Shown here in pieces: positions 51,414 to 62,800 of a stretch of 64,000 nt of DNA. The translations under genes and the position numbers were made by a program. Below the pieces are notes generated by a model. The model did no database searches. It had not been told where the DNA came from and saw nothing but the letters and a program-made list of their open reading frames with translations. Within the stretch, counting starts at the first letter, position 1, and each line of letters begins with the position of its first letter. Source of the stretch: an uncultured Christensenellaceae bacterium (GTDB lineage: Bacteria; Bacillota; Clostridia; Christensenellales; UBA3700); contig CALWRI010000001.1 in the NCBI GenBank assembly GCA_944383905.1, positions 149,766 to 213,765 on the forward strand, given 5' to 3'.

Positions 51414-54400
51414 TGTCTATACCTCCCTTGCGCTTTTTGACAGCCAGGATCCCGACTGCAAGCGCGAGCCCTCCGACGGATACGGAGATCACCGTAGCCG
51501 CGAGTTTTTGATAGCCGGACAGATTTGCACCCGCGTTGAGAGCCGAGATCACAGTCTCTTTTGCGGAATCGATCAGGCTGTCGTATTTGTTCTGCAAGCT
51601 GCCCACGACCGCTTCGTAAGTGTCGCTCTTTTGCCCGACTGCGACGTCCTGCCAGCCGAGCACGGTCGCGATCTCATCGGCGTTTTCAAAGCTGACTATG
51701 ACGGGAGAATAATTCCTGCCGACGTATTCTTCGAGCACGTCGTAGGTGATATAAGCGTCCACCTTGCTCGCCTGCGTCGCGTTGTAATTCTGCGTCTGAA
51801 CGTAGCGCAGATAAACGCTTGTCACGGGAGCTACTTCAACCGACAGTCTCGCGTCCGAGGGAAGCGCCTGCCACTTCGAGCCGTCGAAGGAATATTCGAC
51901 CGCGTCTCTTTCGCTGACCGAGATCTCGATATAGCCGTAACCGGTGCGCGCCGTAGCCTGCATGACTCTGTCCGCACGCGCGACGATAAGGTCGACGAAA
52001 ACAGTCTGCGCGTCTTCGTAATTTGTAAGTCCTTTGAGAACGAGCCCGATTTCGTAAGTGCCTGCGTTGAGAATAGTCTCGGCGCAGTATGCGCTGACGC
52101 CGTCCGCGAGCGCTTCGTCGCCCGCGACAAGCCCATCGACCGTATATCCGACCACGCCTGCGGGATTGATCAGCTGTCCGCTGTAAACGACGTCTTTCGC
52201 AGTCGCGTTGATGACTGGAGCCGCAGCTTTGCTTATGTTGAACACGGCGGTCTCGAGCGCGTTGACTTCGTAATTGCCGTTGTCCTCGACGCCCGCCGCC
52301 CTGACGTAATATCTGCCCGCGTTGACGGGAGCCTGCGTCGTATAATCCTTGCCGTTTGTCGAATACTCGAACGTGACGACGACGGTATCCCCTCCGACGA
52401 GGTTGTTCCACTCCGCGGTTGCGCCGTCGTAAGCAGTGCCGTCGTAAACGCGGCTTTGAGCGTTGATGCTTCCCGCAAGTACGCGCTTGACGACGGTAAG
52501 CGTAGCTTTGAGTTCTTCGCCGCCGTTGACGACGTAATTATCCGCGTTGTCGACCGTGTAGACGAGCTGCACCTCTATCACCGTGCCCGCCGCAGTCTGA
52601 CCCGCGACGTATTCCTCGCTGAATATCTCCTCCGTCACGGAGAAAGTATCGCTGCCGATAAGTCCTTCGACCCCGGTGTAATACACGAGGTTGGAAAGCG
52701 CGTCGCCGTATATGACGCCGTTATCCTTGAGCGTTACGGTAACGGGAGCCTTGCCTATGACGACGGTTGCCTTCGCCTGAACGGAATCCTCGTAGTTGGC
52801 AAGACCCGACAGCGTGGAGATTATCTCGTATTCGCCAGCATTGAGCATTGTCGCGAGGCAAAGCGTCGAGACGTGACCCGCAAGGCTTTCGTCTCCCGCG
52901 CAAAGTCCGTTGACCGAGACGTCAACGACGTCGGATACGGATTTGACCTTGCCGTCGTAGACGAGATCTTGTCTGACCGTAAGCACGATCTCGGGCGCAG
53001 GCGCCTTGGTTATCTTGAACGCAACTCCGCCCGCAATCGTTCCCATCTCGTAGTTGGGATTGTCCACGGACGTGATGCCCGCGTAATAATCTCCGACGTC
53101 AACGGGCGCGCCCGAAACATAGGATACGTTATCCTTTGAATATTTGACCGTACAGTTGACGACGTCTCCTTCGACGATGCTCTCGCTCTGTATATAAGCG
53201 AGGTCGTAAGGCATGCCGTCGTAAACGGAATCGGGAGCGACGAGAGAGCCGTTTATCAGTCTCTTTCCCACCGTCAGTTGAGCTTTGACGGGCTCCCCGC
53301 CGTTGAAGACGTAGTTCTCTGCATTGCCGGAAACGAATGTAAACGTAATCACGACTTCCTCGACGCTGCCCGCTGCCGTACCGACGACGTAAGCCGTCGA
53401 ATATTCCGCTGTGACGGAATCCCCTCCGACAAGTCCGACGACGGACTCGTAGAAGTCGGTCGCGGCGTATGCGAGCTCGTCGCCGTAAGTCACGTTGCGG
53501 TTTACCGTGGAGACGGTGACCGCCGCTTTGTCCACGACGACGTCTTTGCCGACTATAACGACCTCATTGTAGTTATCCGAGTTTTCAACGGTGAAGCCGG
53601 TTGCCGTGACGGTTATCTTTCCGCCCGCACCGACAGAAAGCGCCGTATAGACTTCTCCGTTCTCCGTGAGCGTCACGGTCTCGAAGTCCGCAACGTCGTA
53701 AACGCCCGTAACGACGGGATCGGTGCCGCCCGTAACAGCCGCTTCGCCGTAAGCGATGCCGACCTCGATGCCGCTGTAATCTATCTTGGGGGTAGCTTTT
53801 TCGACATAATAAACGCCCAACCCTTCGGACGAGTCGACGATCTCGTAATTGGGATCCGCCGAAGTCGCCGAGATCTTGTAATAGCCTGCGTTTTTGACTT
53901 CGGAGACGGACGTATATTCGCCGTCCTCCGCCGCGCTGTAAGTTATCGCGTAATTTTTGAGGAATTCGTCCGCGGTCGTAAGTCCGAAAGAGGTCTTCGC
54001 CTCTCCGTCGTAAACCTTGTTCTGAAGTTCCGCCCATTCGGCATTGAAATTCTCGCCCGTAACGTATATCTTCTGCGTGACGACGACGACGTCAAACGTG
54101 ACGCTCGCGTCCTCGTAGCGCTGGCTCTTGAGGGTCGCGGTTACGGTGTAACCTTGCTCGCCGACCGCAAGCGCCGTCGCGATCTCTTCTCCGCCGATCG
54201 TGTATACGAAATAGTCGGTCTCCTCTTTAACTCCGTCGTAATCCACTGCCTCGCGAAGCGCGTCGCAGAGCTTCTGTACTGTGTTGAGGTATTCGATCGT
54301 ATACACCCCGTCAACGACTTTGTCTGTCGTGATCACGTTTACGCTCTCGATGATCGTGAACGTGTATACGCTCGTGCCGAGAGCGTAGTTGGGATCGTCG

Positions 54401-56796
54401 AATTCGACTTTGACGTAATATCTGTTTGCCGCAGAAGGCATCTCCGCCGTCCACTCTTCGCTGTCCGCGCTCAACGCGAACGAATATACGAACGCGACTT
54501 CGTCGGGAAGCTCCGTCGAGGGAACGAAGATTATCTGCGCTCCTTCGCCGATCTCAGTCGTCGTGAATCTGTCCTGACCGAGCGCACCCGTGATCTGATA
54601 TTGCTTGACGGTCGTTGTGCCATCGAGGAGCGTGAACTCGTAATTAAGCTCCATACCGTTCATCACGGGATCGGTTATCTGCAAGGTTATCTGCGTGCCC
54701 GCCGCGGTCTTTTCGACGTATCCGCCCAGAGAGTACGCGGTAAACGCGTCGGGCGTGACGTCGGTGTCGACTCCGTTGACGGAGATTATCGCAACGGGGT
54801 TGTTCTGCTTGACAACGACGAGACTGTCGCCGTAAGTTACGTTGCCTTCACCCGTAAACGCGATCGTCACGGGAAGTTTTGCAATGCTTATCTTTATCTG
54901 TGAGGTTTCGGACACGTTGAGCTTGCACAGCATCGCGTTTTGCTCGTCAACAAGGTATCTGCCCTCCGCGTTGGTCAAGCCGATTGCCTGAACTCCCGCG
55001 GCAGCGTATTTGGAAGTGTCGTAAGAGAGCGTATAATTGCCTGCGTTTCCGCTGTTCGTGCTTCCGCTCCATACGTCTATGACATTATTCTTTTCGCCCG
55101 CGGTCAGATAGATGCCGACATCCTTTTTATTCGCCGCGCCGTCATAAGTCTTGGAGAAGGAATATATCTCCGTCTCCGCGTCGTACGAAAAGCCTTCCGC
55201 TATATCCGCACTTCCCATCGTCAGGTAATTGAGCGTGTACAGCGTGCCGTAATCCTGCTGATTGCTCGGCGAAGCAAATCCGACGTTTGCGAACATATCC
55301 ATGGTCAGATAGACTTTTCCCGTATCTGCTTCGTCTGCGACTATCATATAGCTTTCGACGTTGTAGACGTTGCCGTCTCTGTCCTTGACGGAATAGAGCA
55401 CGTCTTCCCCTTCCGTCCACACGGAGGACTGCTGTGCGGGAATGACGAGCTTGCCTCCGCTGACGTAAACGGGCGCGCCGATATCGTAAACTATACCGCC
55501 GTTGTACGTTTCGTTGTCGCCCATGACCCAAGTCGCCCTCTGCGTACTCGTGGAAGCATAATATACGTTGCTGATCGAAGCTCTGTTGGAATCGGTGCCG
55601 CCCGTGCCGACGATCGCGCCGGTCGCGTTGGACTTGTTCATATGAGTCTTACCCAAAGCGCCTGTGAACAGATAGTTGAGTCCGTTTATTTCGAGAAACG
55701 CGCCGTTTGTCATTATCTCGCCGACAAATCCGCCCGCATAGCCGTAATTGTTGCGGTGTTTGGCGCCGATTCCCCATAAGCCTCCCGCAGAGTCTTCGCT
55801 TTCGTTGTAGTTGAGGATCTTTCCGTCGCCTTCGAGGTTGACGTTGGTCATCGTGAGCGTTGCGCCGTTTATCCTGCCGACGAAACCGCCGAGAATATAA
55901 TATTGACTGCTGTCATCCGCAGCTCTCCAACCGCTTATGCCGAATCCGGGGATCGTGTCGTCTCCCGAAGTGACGGGCTCGCAACCCTTGTTTGCGTTTA
56001 CCGCAACCTTGACTTCGTCGATAGTCGTTGTGCTCGCAACGTCGCCTATCACTCCGCCGAGTATCAGAAAGTTGTGAGCGGTATCGGTATTCGTCTTTTG
56101 CGCGGCGTCGTAAAGATAATTCGGGTTTGCGTCCCCGCCGTAGTGTCCCGGATTGTTGACGTCGGTGCCGCTCGGCGTATAGTTGAGATCGACGCGCACG
56201 TTCTGAATGATCGTTTCGCCGCTGCTCTGTCCCGCAATTATGCCCGCCACGGTGCCGACGTTGTCTACTCCGATCGAAAACGTCGTTACGTCGACTTTGA
56301 GATTCTTGACCGCTCCTCCGCTTATCTTGGAAAACATTCCGCCGAACACTTTACCTTTTCCGGTATCGTTCGTAACGTCCGTCTTTTGCATATCGAGAGT
56401 TATCGTCTTACCGCAGCCGTCGAGTACTCCTTGGAAGACGAGTCCGCCTTCCGGTACCGTGAGTTTAACGTCTTTTGCAAGATAATAGTAGTAACCCGCG
56501 GTGTTTTCATTCCCTTCGATATATTTGGACCAACCGTCTTCGCCGTCGATGACCTGTATCTTGCTGTCGTCATAACCAAGCTCACGCGCGACGGCGACGG
56601 GATCGTAATCCGAGGCGACGTCTCCGTTGGCGACGTAACCTTCGTCAACGGATATTTCTGCCGCATAAGCCGAATGCGCTCCTCCGCCGGTAACGATGTC
56701 TTTTACCGTCTCACCGAGCACGAAGGTCAGAGCGACCGCCGCTATCAGAAGCAGTGCGGTGACTATCGCCGCTATATTGTATCTTTTTCTTGTCAT
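51403..56796 (-). CDS. Giant membrane-anchored surface protein with beta-helix and MBG-type repeats
   Basis: 1797 residues. An N-terminal signal or anchor helix (about 8-27) is followed by a segment of about 300 residues with GLUG/beta-helix-like turns (GGMFSKISGGAVKNLKVDVT, YILGGFVGRINGATLTMTNV, YAGGFVGEIMTNG). From about residue 500 to 1660 there are many Ig-like modules of the MBG/YDG type, recognised by repeats such as YGDALSNLV, GNAENYVFNGGEPVKAQLTV and RVYDGTAYDG, each about 75-90 residues. A C-terminal helix (about 1765-1785) followed by KKRKGG anchors the end in the membrane; no LPxTG is seen. Such stacks usually extend an adhesive or binding head from the cell. Middle gene of a three-gene operon. 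Confidence 0.85.
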   Translation of the reverse strand: MTRKRYNIAAIVTALLLIAAVALTFVLGETVKDIVTGGGAHSAYAAEISVDEGYVANGDVASDYDPVAVARELGYDDSKIQVIDGEDGWSKYIEGNENTAGYYYYLAKDVKLTVPEGGLVFQGVLDGCGKTITLDMQKTDVTNDTGKGKVFGGMFSKISGGAVKNLKVDVTTFSIGVDNVGTVAGIIAGQSSGETIIQNVRVDLNYTPSGTDVNNPGHYGGDANPNYLYDAAQKTNTDTAHNFLILGGVIGDVASTTTIDEVKVAVNANKGCEPVTSGDDTIPGFGISGWRAADDSSQYYILGGFVGRINGATLTMTNVNLEGDGKILNYNESEDSAGGLWGIGAKHRNNYGYAGGFVGEIMTNGAFLEINGLNYLFTGALGKTHMNKSNATGAIVGTGGTDSNRASISNVYYASTSTQRATWVMGDNETYNGGIVYDIGAPVYVSGGKLVIPAQQSSVWTEGEDVLYSVKDRDGNVYNVESYMIVADEADTGKVYLTMDMFANVGFASPSNQQDYGTLYTLNYLTMGSADIAEGFSYDAETEIYSFSKTYDGAANKKDVGIYLTAGEKNNVIDVWSGSTNSGNAGNYTLSYDTSKYAAAGVQAIGLTNAEGRYLVDEQNAMLCKLNVSETSQIKISIAKLPVTIAFTGEGNVTYGDSLVVVKQNNPVAIISVNGVDTDVTPDAFTAYSLGGYVEKTAAGTQITLQITDPVMNGMELNYEFTLLDGTTTVKQYQITGALGQDRFTTTEIGEGAQIIFVPSTELPDEVAFVYSFALSADSEEWTAEMPSAANRYYVKVEFDDPNYALGTSVYTFTIIESVNVITTDKVVDGVYTIEYLNTVQKLCDALREAVDYDGVKEETDYFVYTIGGEEIATALAVGEQGYTVTATLKSQRYEDASVTFDVVVVTQKIYVTGENFNAEWAELQNKVYDGEAKTSFGLTTADEFLKNYAITYSAAEDGEYTSVSEVKNAGYYKISATSADPNYEIVDSSEGLGVYYVEKATPKIDYSGIEVGIAYGEAAVTGGTDPVVTGVYDVADFETVTLTENGEVYTALSVGAGGKITVTATGFTVENSDNYNEVVIVGKDVVVDKAAVTVSTVNRNVTYGDELAYAATDFYESVVGLVGGDSVTAEYSTAYVVGTAAGSVEEVVITFTFVSGNAENYVFNGGEPVKAQLTVGKRLINGSLVAPDSVYDGMPYDLAYIQSESIVEGDVVNCTVKYSKDNVSYVSGAPVDVGDYYAGITSVDNPNYEMGTIAGGVAFKITKAPAPEIVLTVRQDLVYDGKVKSVSDVVDVSVNGLCAGDESLAGHVSTLCLATMLNAGEYEIISTLSGLANYEDSVQAKATVVIGKAPVTVTLKDNGVIYGDALSNLVYYTGVEGLIGSDTFSVTEEIFSEEYVAGQTAAGTVIEVQLVYTVDNADNYVVNGGEELKATLTVVKRVLAGSINAQSRVYDGTAYDGATAEWNNLVGGDTVVVTFEYSTNGKDYTTQAPVNAGRYYVRAAGVEDNGNYEVNALETAVFNISKAAAPVINATAKDVVYSGQLINPAGVVGYTVDGLVAGDEALADGVSAYCAETILNAGTYEIGLVLKGLTNYEDAQTVFVDLIVARADRVMQATARTGYGYIEISVSERDAVEYSFDGSKWQALPSDARLSVEVAPVTSVYLRYVQTQNYNATQASKVDAYITYDVLEEYVGRNYSPVIVSFENADEIATVLGWQDVAVGQKSDTYEAVVGSLQNKYDSLIDSAKETVISALNAGANLSGYQKLAATVISVSVGGLALAVGILAVKKRKGGIDNEK

Positions 56797-56815
56797 AGTC
56801 TGTCTCCTTTCCCGT

Positions 56816-59800
56816 TCAGACTCCCGCTTCGCCGGAATCCGGCTGTGCGGGAATGTCAGTTTTAATTACCGTTACGGGTACGAGTACCGTATATGTTTTG
56901 CCGCAATATTCGAAACTTGCCGCCGCGAAGTATTCGCCGCCCTGCGCGGAATAATCCACGCCGCTGACGTTCCAGCCGGTGACGGCAACTTCAAAACTCG
57001 TGTTTTCGTCGCCGACGGTCACCGTCGCGGGAAGCTGCGCTTCGAGCGACTCACCGCTCGGATCCACGGTCACTCCGGTGCCGAGATAATCGAGCGAGCC
57101 GTTTACTTTGACCGTCATCGCAAATCTCTGATAGAATGCCGCTTCGAGAGCGTCCATCGCCGCTTGATTTGCCGCGATCTGTTCTTCCGAAAGCGCCGTG
57201 CCGTCCGCCGCGGTCGTCGCGACTTCGCCGCTGAAGCCTATCTCCGCATATACGCTCACTTCGTAATCGTTCGCGTCAAAAGTGAGCGTCGAGAAGTCGA
57301 GCGCATAGCCGTTTCTGTCCGTCCAGCGTATCGGAAGCGCGAGTTTGTAACCGTTTGTGAACTTCACCCACGCCGTGGTCGGGAAAAGCTCCGCTTTTTC
57401 TTCCGCCGTCATCGCATTGAACGAAAGCGCGTTGACCGTAACGGTATTTCTCCTCAAAGATCTGTCAAAGTAAATACCCTCGATCACGTTGCTCTGAACG
57501 TCGACGGTTATGTCTTGCGACCATGTGAAGTAATTGCCGTAAGACTCCTTGTCGAGAGAGACGGTCGCCCCGTAAACGCCGGGAGCGTCATAACTCATCG
57601 TCGAGAAATCGAATGCGGTCGTGAATACCACTCTGACGTCCTCTTCCCATGCGGTTCCGTTGTAAACGTAATTCGCGGTCACGCTGTCAGGCCACGGGGA
57701 GAACACCGTCGTATCCGTCGCGCTCAACGCGTACAGATAGTAATCGTAAGGATTGATCACCACCGTGTCTTCCTCTCCGTCTATCGTCAGAGAAGTGACC
57801 TCTTTGCCCTTTATGCGGACGGTGAGATCGAGCGTCTGCGTCAGAGCTCCCGTTCCCACGGTCGCCCTTGCCGCAAATTCCATGCCTCCGAGATCGGACG
57901 GCTGTTTTGTCTTGAACGCCTGCAACACTTCTGCATCAACTTCCCAGAATTCAACGTCTATCGCGCCGTACACGCCGTCGGGATATGCGAAGAACAACTT
58001 GGTCGGGAGCTGACTCATGATGTCGAGCGTCTCGTCGAACGCGTACAGATCGAGCTCGTAAACCCCGCTCTCTCCGTTGCTTCCGAGAGTGGTTATCACG
58101 CTGTTCAGATATTCGACGTTGACCGCCGCGCTCTTTCCGTTGACAAACGTCACGGTCGCCTCATAGGTGCCGCCCTCTATCGTGGGAGAGGGCATCGTCA
58201 GTTTGCTTATCGCGGACATCTCCACTCTGCGCGACGTCATATTTCTGAAATAGACGATGATCGACGACGGCGCACTGTCGTATGCGTGCAGCGTGACAGT
58301 CTCTATCAGCGCGGGATCGAGATCGGGCTGTACCGTGATCGTAAACTGCCTCGTCCTCGACACCCCGTTGGGGAAGGATACCCTCGCTTCTCCCGTAAGG
58401 GTCACCGTCTCGAAATTCTCGTTCTGTGCATAACCGAGAAGTCCGAGGTCGCTTGTCGTCGTGATCTTTTCGCCGAAGGTCTGCGTCTCTTCGTCGTACA
58501 GATAAAATTCGACATTAGCCTTCATTACCGTCGTACCCTGCTGATAAGTCGCTATCTTGTCGACCATAAAGTTCTTGATAAATCCGGTATCCGCCGTGCC
58601 CGCGTCAAAGCTGTATGCCAGCGGATCGAATGTCATATCGAATTCCATGTTGCCCCAGTTGACTATGCCGGGGGTCTGCGAGCCGTCGACGGTATTGTCG
58701 GGATCGCCGACCGAATCGAAGCAGTCGTACAGATTTATCTCCGTCTTGTAATTCACGTTGCGGGCGGAATTGGTCGTGTATTCGATATAGGTCGAGCCGT
58801 TCGAATATGTCAAAACCTCTCCGTCTTCGTTGACTACGTCTTCGTTGTGATCGTATCCCGTGATATAGATATTGGACAAGGTGCCGTCGACGAGATTGAC
58901 TCCCGCGTGCACTTCGTTGTATATCGGCATGGGCAGTATTGCCGCGACTATCTCATAAACAACGTCGTCTATCAACGAATAAATGCTGTTTTGAAGAATA
59001 TTCGCCGCAAATCCGAAATCTCCCATGACTCCTTTTATCATCTCAAACAGCTGTGCGCGCAGAGTCTGCCAGAATCTGCTCGTTCTGTCCTGCGTGTTGA
59101 GTCTGTCCCAGACGACGTATTTGAAATAGTTGTCTCCGAAAATACTCGCCACGTCGAGAGTGGAATTTTCTCCGAAAACCATTCCTCCCATAATGTCGTC
59201 GATGAGCTTGTTGAATATATAAGGATCCAGCTCTGCGTCGATATTGAGGGTGCCCGTCGAAAGCAACGAGATGTTGATGCCTCCGGAAAGCAATTGCATC
59301 ACGTCAAGACCGTCGAACGGGCTCGGAGCCGCCTCTTCACCTTCTTCTGTCGACTCGGACATCGAAGAATCTATCGTCGGAGTTTCGACTTCGACGCCGT
59401 CCTCGGTGAATACGAGCGAATCGATGATGCCCTGCATTACGCCCGAAAGCATACCGACTATGTCCATGTTGAAGCTCAGGTTGCTCGTGAGCAGATCCAT
59501 CGTGGCAAGATCTATGCCGAGAACGACGAATTTGTCCTCCGCAAGCACTATCGACATGTTTTTCTCCGGAGCGTCCGCGGAATAATCGAGAACGACGTGC
59601 AGTATGGCGTCGCCGTATCCCGCCTGTGTATTATTGAAGAGATCTTCGCTGCCGACCGTGTAGATCGAGATGACGAGAGACTCCGCATTCACCGTTTTTG
59701 ACGTGTTCGCAAGCGTCTCCTCCGCGCTTCCTTTGATATAGTTCTTGATCCTGACCCTCAGATATCTGTTGTTGGGCGAATCTATGTTGTTCGTCTTTAT

Positions 59801-62800
59801 ATCGAGGTTGAAGTCCATATTCAGGCATTCGAGCAGGCTCCTTGCCATGGCCTCGCCGTCGGTTGCGTCAAGCTCTTTGTCCGATTCGTTGGTGACCGTG
59901 AATTCTTCGCTCGGCTCAAGCGCGAGTTGAGCGTTGACGTTGAATGTGTCGTTGAACACTATCGGAAGTTTGACAAGACCCGTCTCAATGTCTATCTCTG
60001 CGCCCGCTATCTCCATCTTGACGCCGAACGTCGCGCCGAGAAGCGCGTTGAATATCGTATCGACCGTCGCAGCGGAAATGTCTGCGGTTATCACGCCGTC
60101 GTATATCGAAACGTCTCCGAGAATTGCCGTGAGGATCGCCATCGTCGTATCCGGCTTTTCTTCTCCGCCTGCGTCGGGCGTTGCAGTCGTTCCGTCCTCG
60201 GAAGCGCCGCCCGCGCCCGTTACGAGATCGGTGAGAAGCGCGCCGATGTCGGTATCGCGCAAAACTCCCATCTGCTCGTCGAGCATAGTGAACAGGCTGG
60301 ACGCAAGCTCGCTGTTTTTCACGACGAATTCAAACAGACCGAGACCCTCGAGATCTATATAGAGATCGTTCTGATAAATGCCGAGAGAGAGGATCTTCTT
60401 CTGTTCGTAACGCAGCTCGACGTATATCTTGGTATTGTAAGGATCGTCGAGATGCAGATCCCATTTGAGATCGACATATATGTCGGATTCGTTCTTGTCA
60501 AAGGTCAGATTTATCGGGAAATCGATGTACGACCCCTCTTTTGCGAGTATGCCGTTGAGCATAGCCGCAATGTCTATCGTATCCTTTTCGTTGGCAAGCT
60601 TTACGGTCATGCTCGCCTGCATGGAGTTGGCAAGGTCGAACACGGTGTCGTACAGGTTGTCGTTAGCATTTTCCGCCTTTGCCTTCGCGCGGGCGATCGC
60701 CGCGTCAAGGCTCGCCGCCTCTCCTATCGTGATCGGATATGCCTCGGTGCCCGCTTCGAGCGCAAGAGCGTAAGCTCCGTATTCGGTCGGAAGCGCCGCT
60801 CCGTCCGGAGCGTACTCCGTGACCTTGGGAAGCGTGCCTCCGAGATCGAGATTAACGCCGTGCGCACTCAAAGATATGTCCGCGTTAAGATCGAGCGCGT
60901 CGGGGCTGATGCCCGTATCGACGCCCATAACTTCAAGCAGACCGATTATCGTCGCAAACGCAACGCTCGCTGTTATCTTGTCCGTGTTGAGTCCGACGAG
61001 TATCGCGCCCGCTTCGGTGAGCTCCGTGCCGCCCGCAGTCCCGTCGCTTTCGGTCATTATCAGAGCCTCTGCGTCCCCGTCGGCACCGCCGATGAGTCCG
61101 CTCAGATCAAACGCGAGATCGAAATCGGCAAGGTTCTTATCCCCGATTTTTATGCCCTTGATAAGATCGGTCACGAATGTCGCGAAATCGAATTCGAACT
61201 TGTAGACCGGCAGCTGCATGAACTGCGTCTTCACTCCGCTCAGGTCGAGAAGGACGGTGGATACGCCGTTTTCGTAATATCCGTAAATGCCGACGAGTAT
61301 TTCGTCCGCGCCCGTCTTCTTGAGCTCGACGGCGATCCTGCTGTTCTGCGGCTCGTCGCAATCGAGAGAGAATGCGGCAAGCAAGTCTATGCCCGCCTCG
61401 TAAACGCTCTTTCCTTCGCCGTTCACGGTATTGCCCGTAATTCCGAGCACGGGATTGTCCTTGCCCGTATCGAGCATTCCGAGCGCCTTGAGTATCTTGC
61501 CGAGAGCATACTCTCCTTCTTCAACGCTAAGTCCTCCGTACGCGTTTATCTCCGCGCCCGCAAGTACCGAATATATCAGATCGCCGAGGTTGGAAGTGTA
61601 CTCCTCTCCTTGAGTGCGCTCGTCGATGTAGCTTTGAAGATCCTGCAAGGTCCCCTCGAGGAATCCCACTTTGAAACCGTGTGCGCGGAGCACCGCTTCG
61701 AGCGGCTCCGCCTCGTCGCCGAGGTTGACCGTCGCGACTATGTCATCGAGACCGTTTTCCGAAAAATTGACCGACAGACTCATATTGCCGAGTCCTTCGG
61801 GCAATACTATATTGCCGTCGGAAAGGAAGCCGTTGATGACGTCAAAGAACTTCTGGTTCACCTCTATGACGATGCTGTCTCCCGCCTCGTCGACGTAGAC
61901 GTTGTCCTGCAAGCCTATAACGCCGACTATCGCCGAAATGAGTCCGCTCACCGTCGGGCTTATGATCGTCCTGACGTCGTCGCCGTCCGCGAGCAAAGAG
62001 GCTTCGTAGACGTTGCCTCCTGACAGAGACAGACCCTGCGCCTCATCGAAATCGACGCCGAGCGCCCCGTCTATCGCCGAGGTGACGAGTTTTACGAGAT
62101 CGCTTATCAGCGCGTCGAGATTTGCCTCTATCTTGATGTTTTTAGCCTTCCAGTAATCGGGTATGAGGTCGGAGAGCGAAACGTAGAACGCGCCGTCCTT
62201 GTAATATATACCCAGTACGGGCTCCTGCGTGCTCGGTTCACCGTCCGCGCCTATGACGTAAAGGTCGAGCGCGATCAGATTCCTGTCGACCGAAGCGTTT
62301 GCATAATTGAGATCGAGATCCACTCTCGCCGACAGCCTGAAACCGAACTGTCCGTCGATCACCAGCGTGTTTTCGGGGATCGGCACGTCGTCGGTGAAAA
62401 GCCCGATCAGCTTTGCGACGTCAAGTCCGCTGTCGGGAGCCGAAAGAGTCAGATCAACGTCAAACGCTATGTTCGTAAAAGAGAATTCTCTCGAATTCGA
62501 CTCGAGATCGGTCGGTATATCGATATATATAGGATAATCGTAATATCCGATCTTGGTAGTATGCCAGTCGAGGAGCTCGTCTCCGACGCTGCCCGTAGCG
62601 TTGTCCGCCACGTTGACGCCCATATTCACGATGACTCCGTCTTCGATGTCCACCTGAATGTTCATCTTGATCTGCGGGATCGCGGCTTCGAGCCAGTTGA
62701 ACAGAGAATTGAGATTCAGTTCAAATCCGATAAGCTCTTCCAGACCTCCGCCGAGACTGTTGAGCAAGTCCTTGATGCCGCCGATAACGCTGTTGATCTT

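Noticed and set aside
56696..59701. 1001-codon frame opposite the giant lipoprotein gene, and others of 300-800 codons (20678-23134, 37779-40187, 51247-53139, 59927-62023)
   Set aside because: All lie antisense or out of frame to well-supported genes, have Arg/His-rich compositions and lack ribosome sites.
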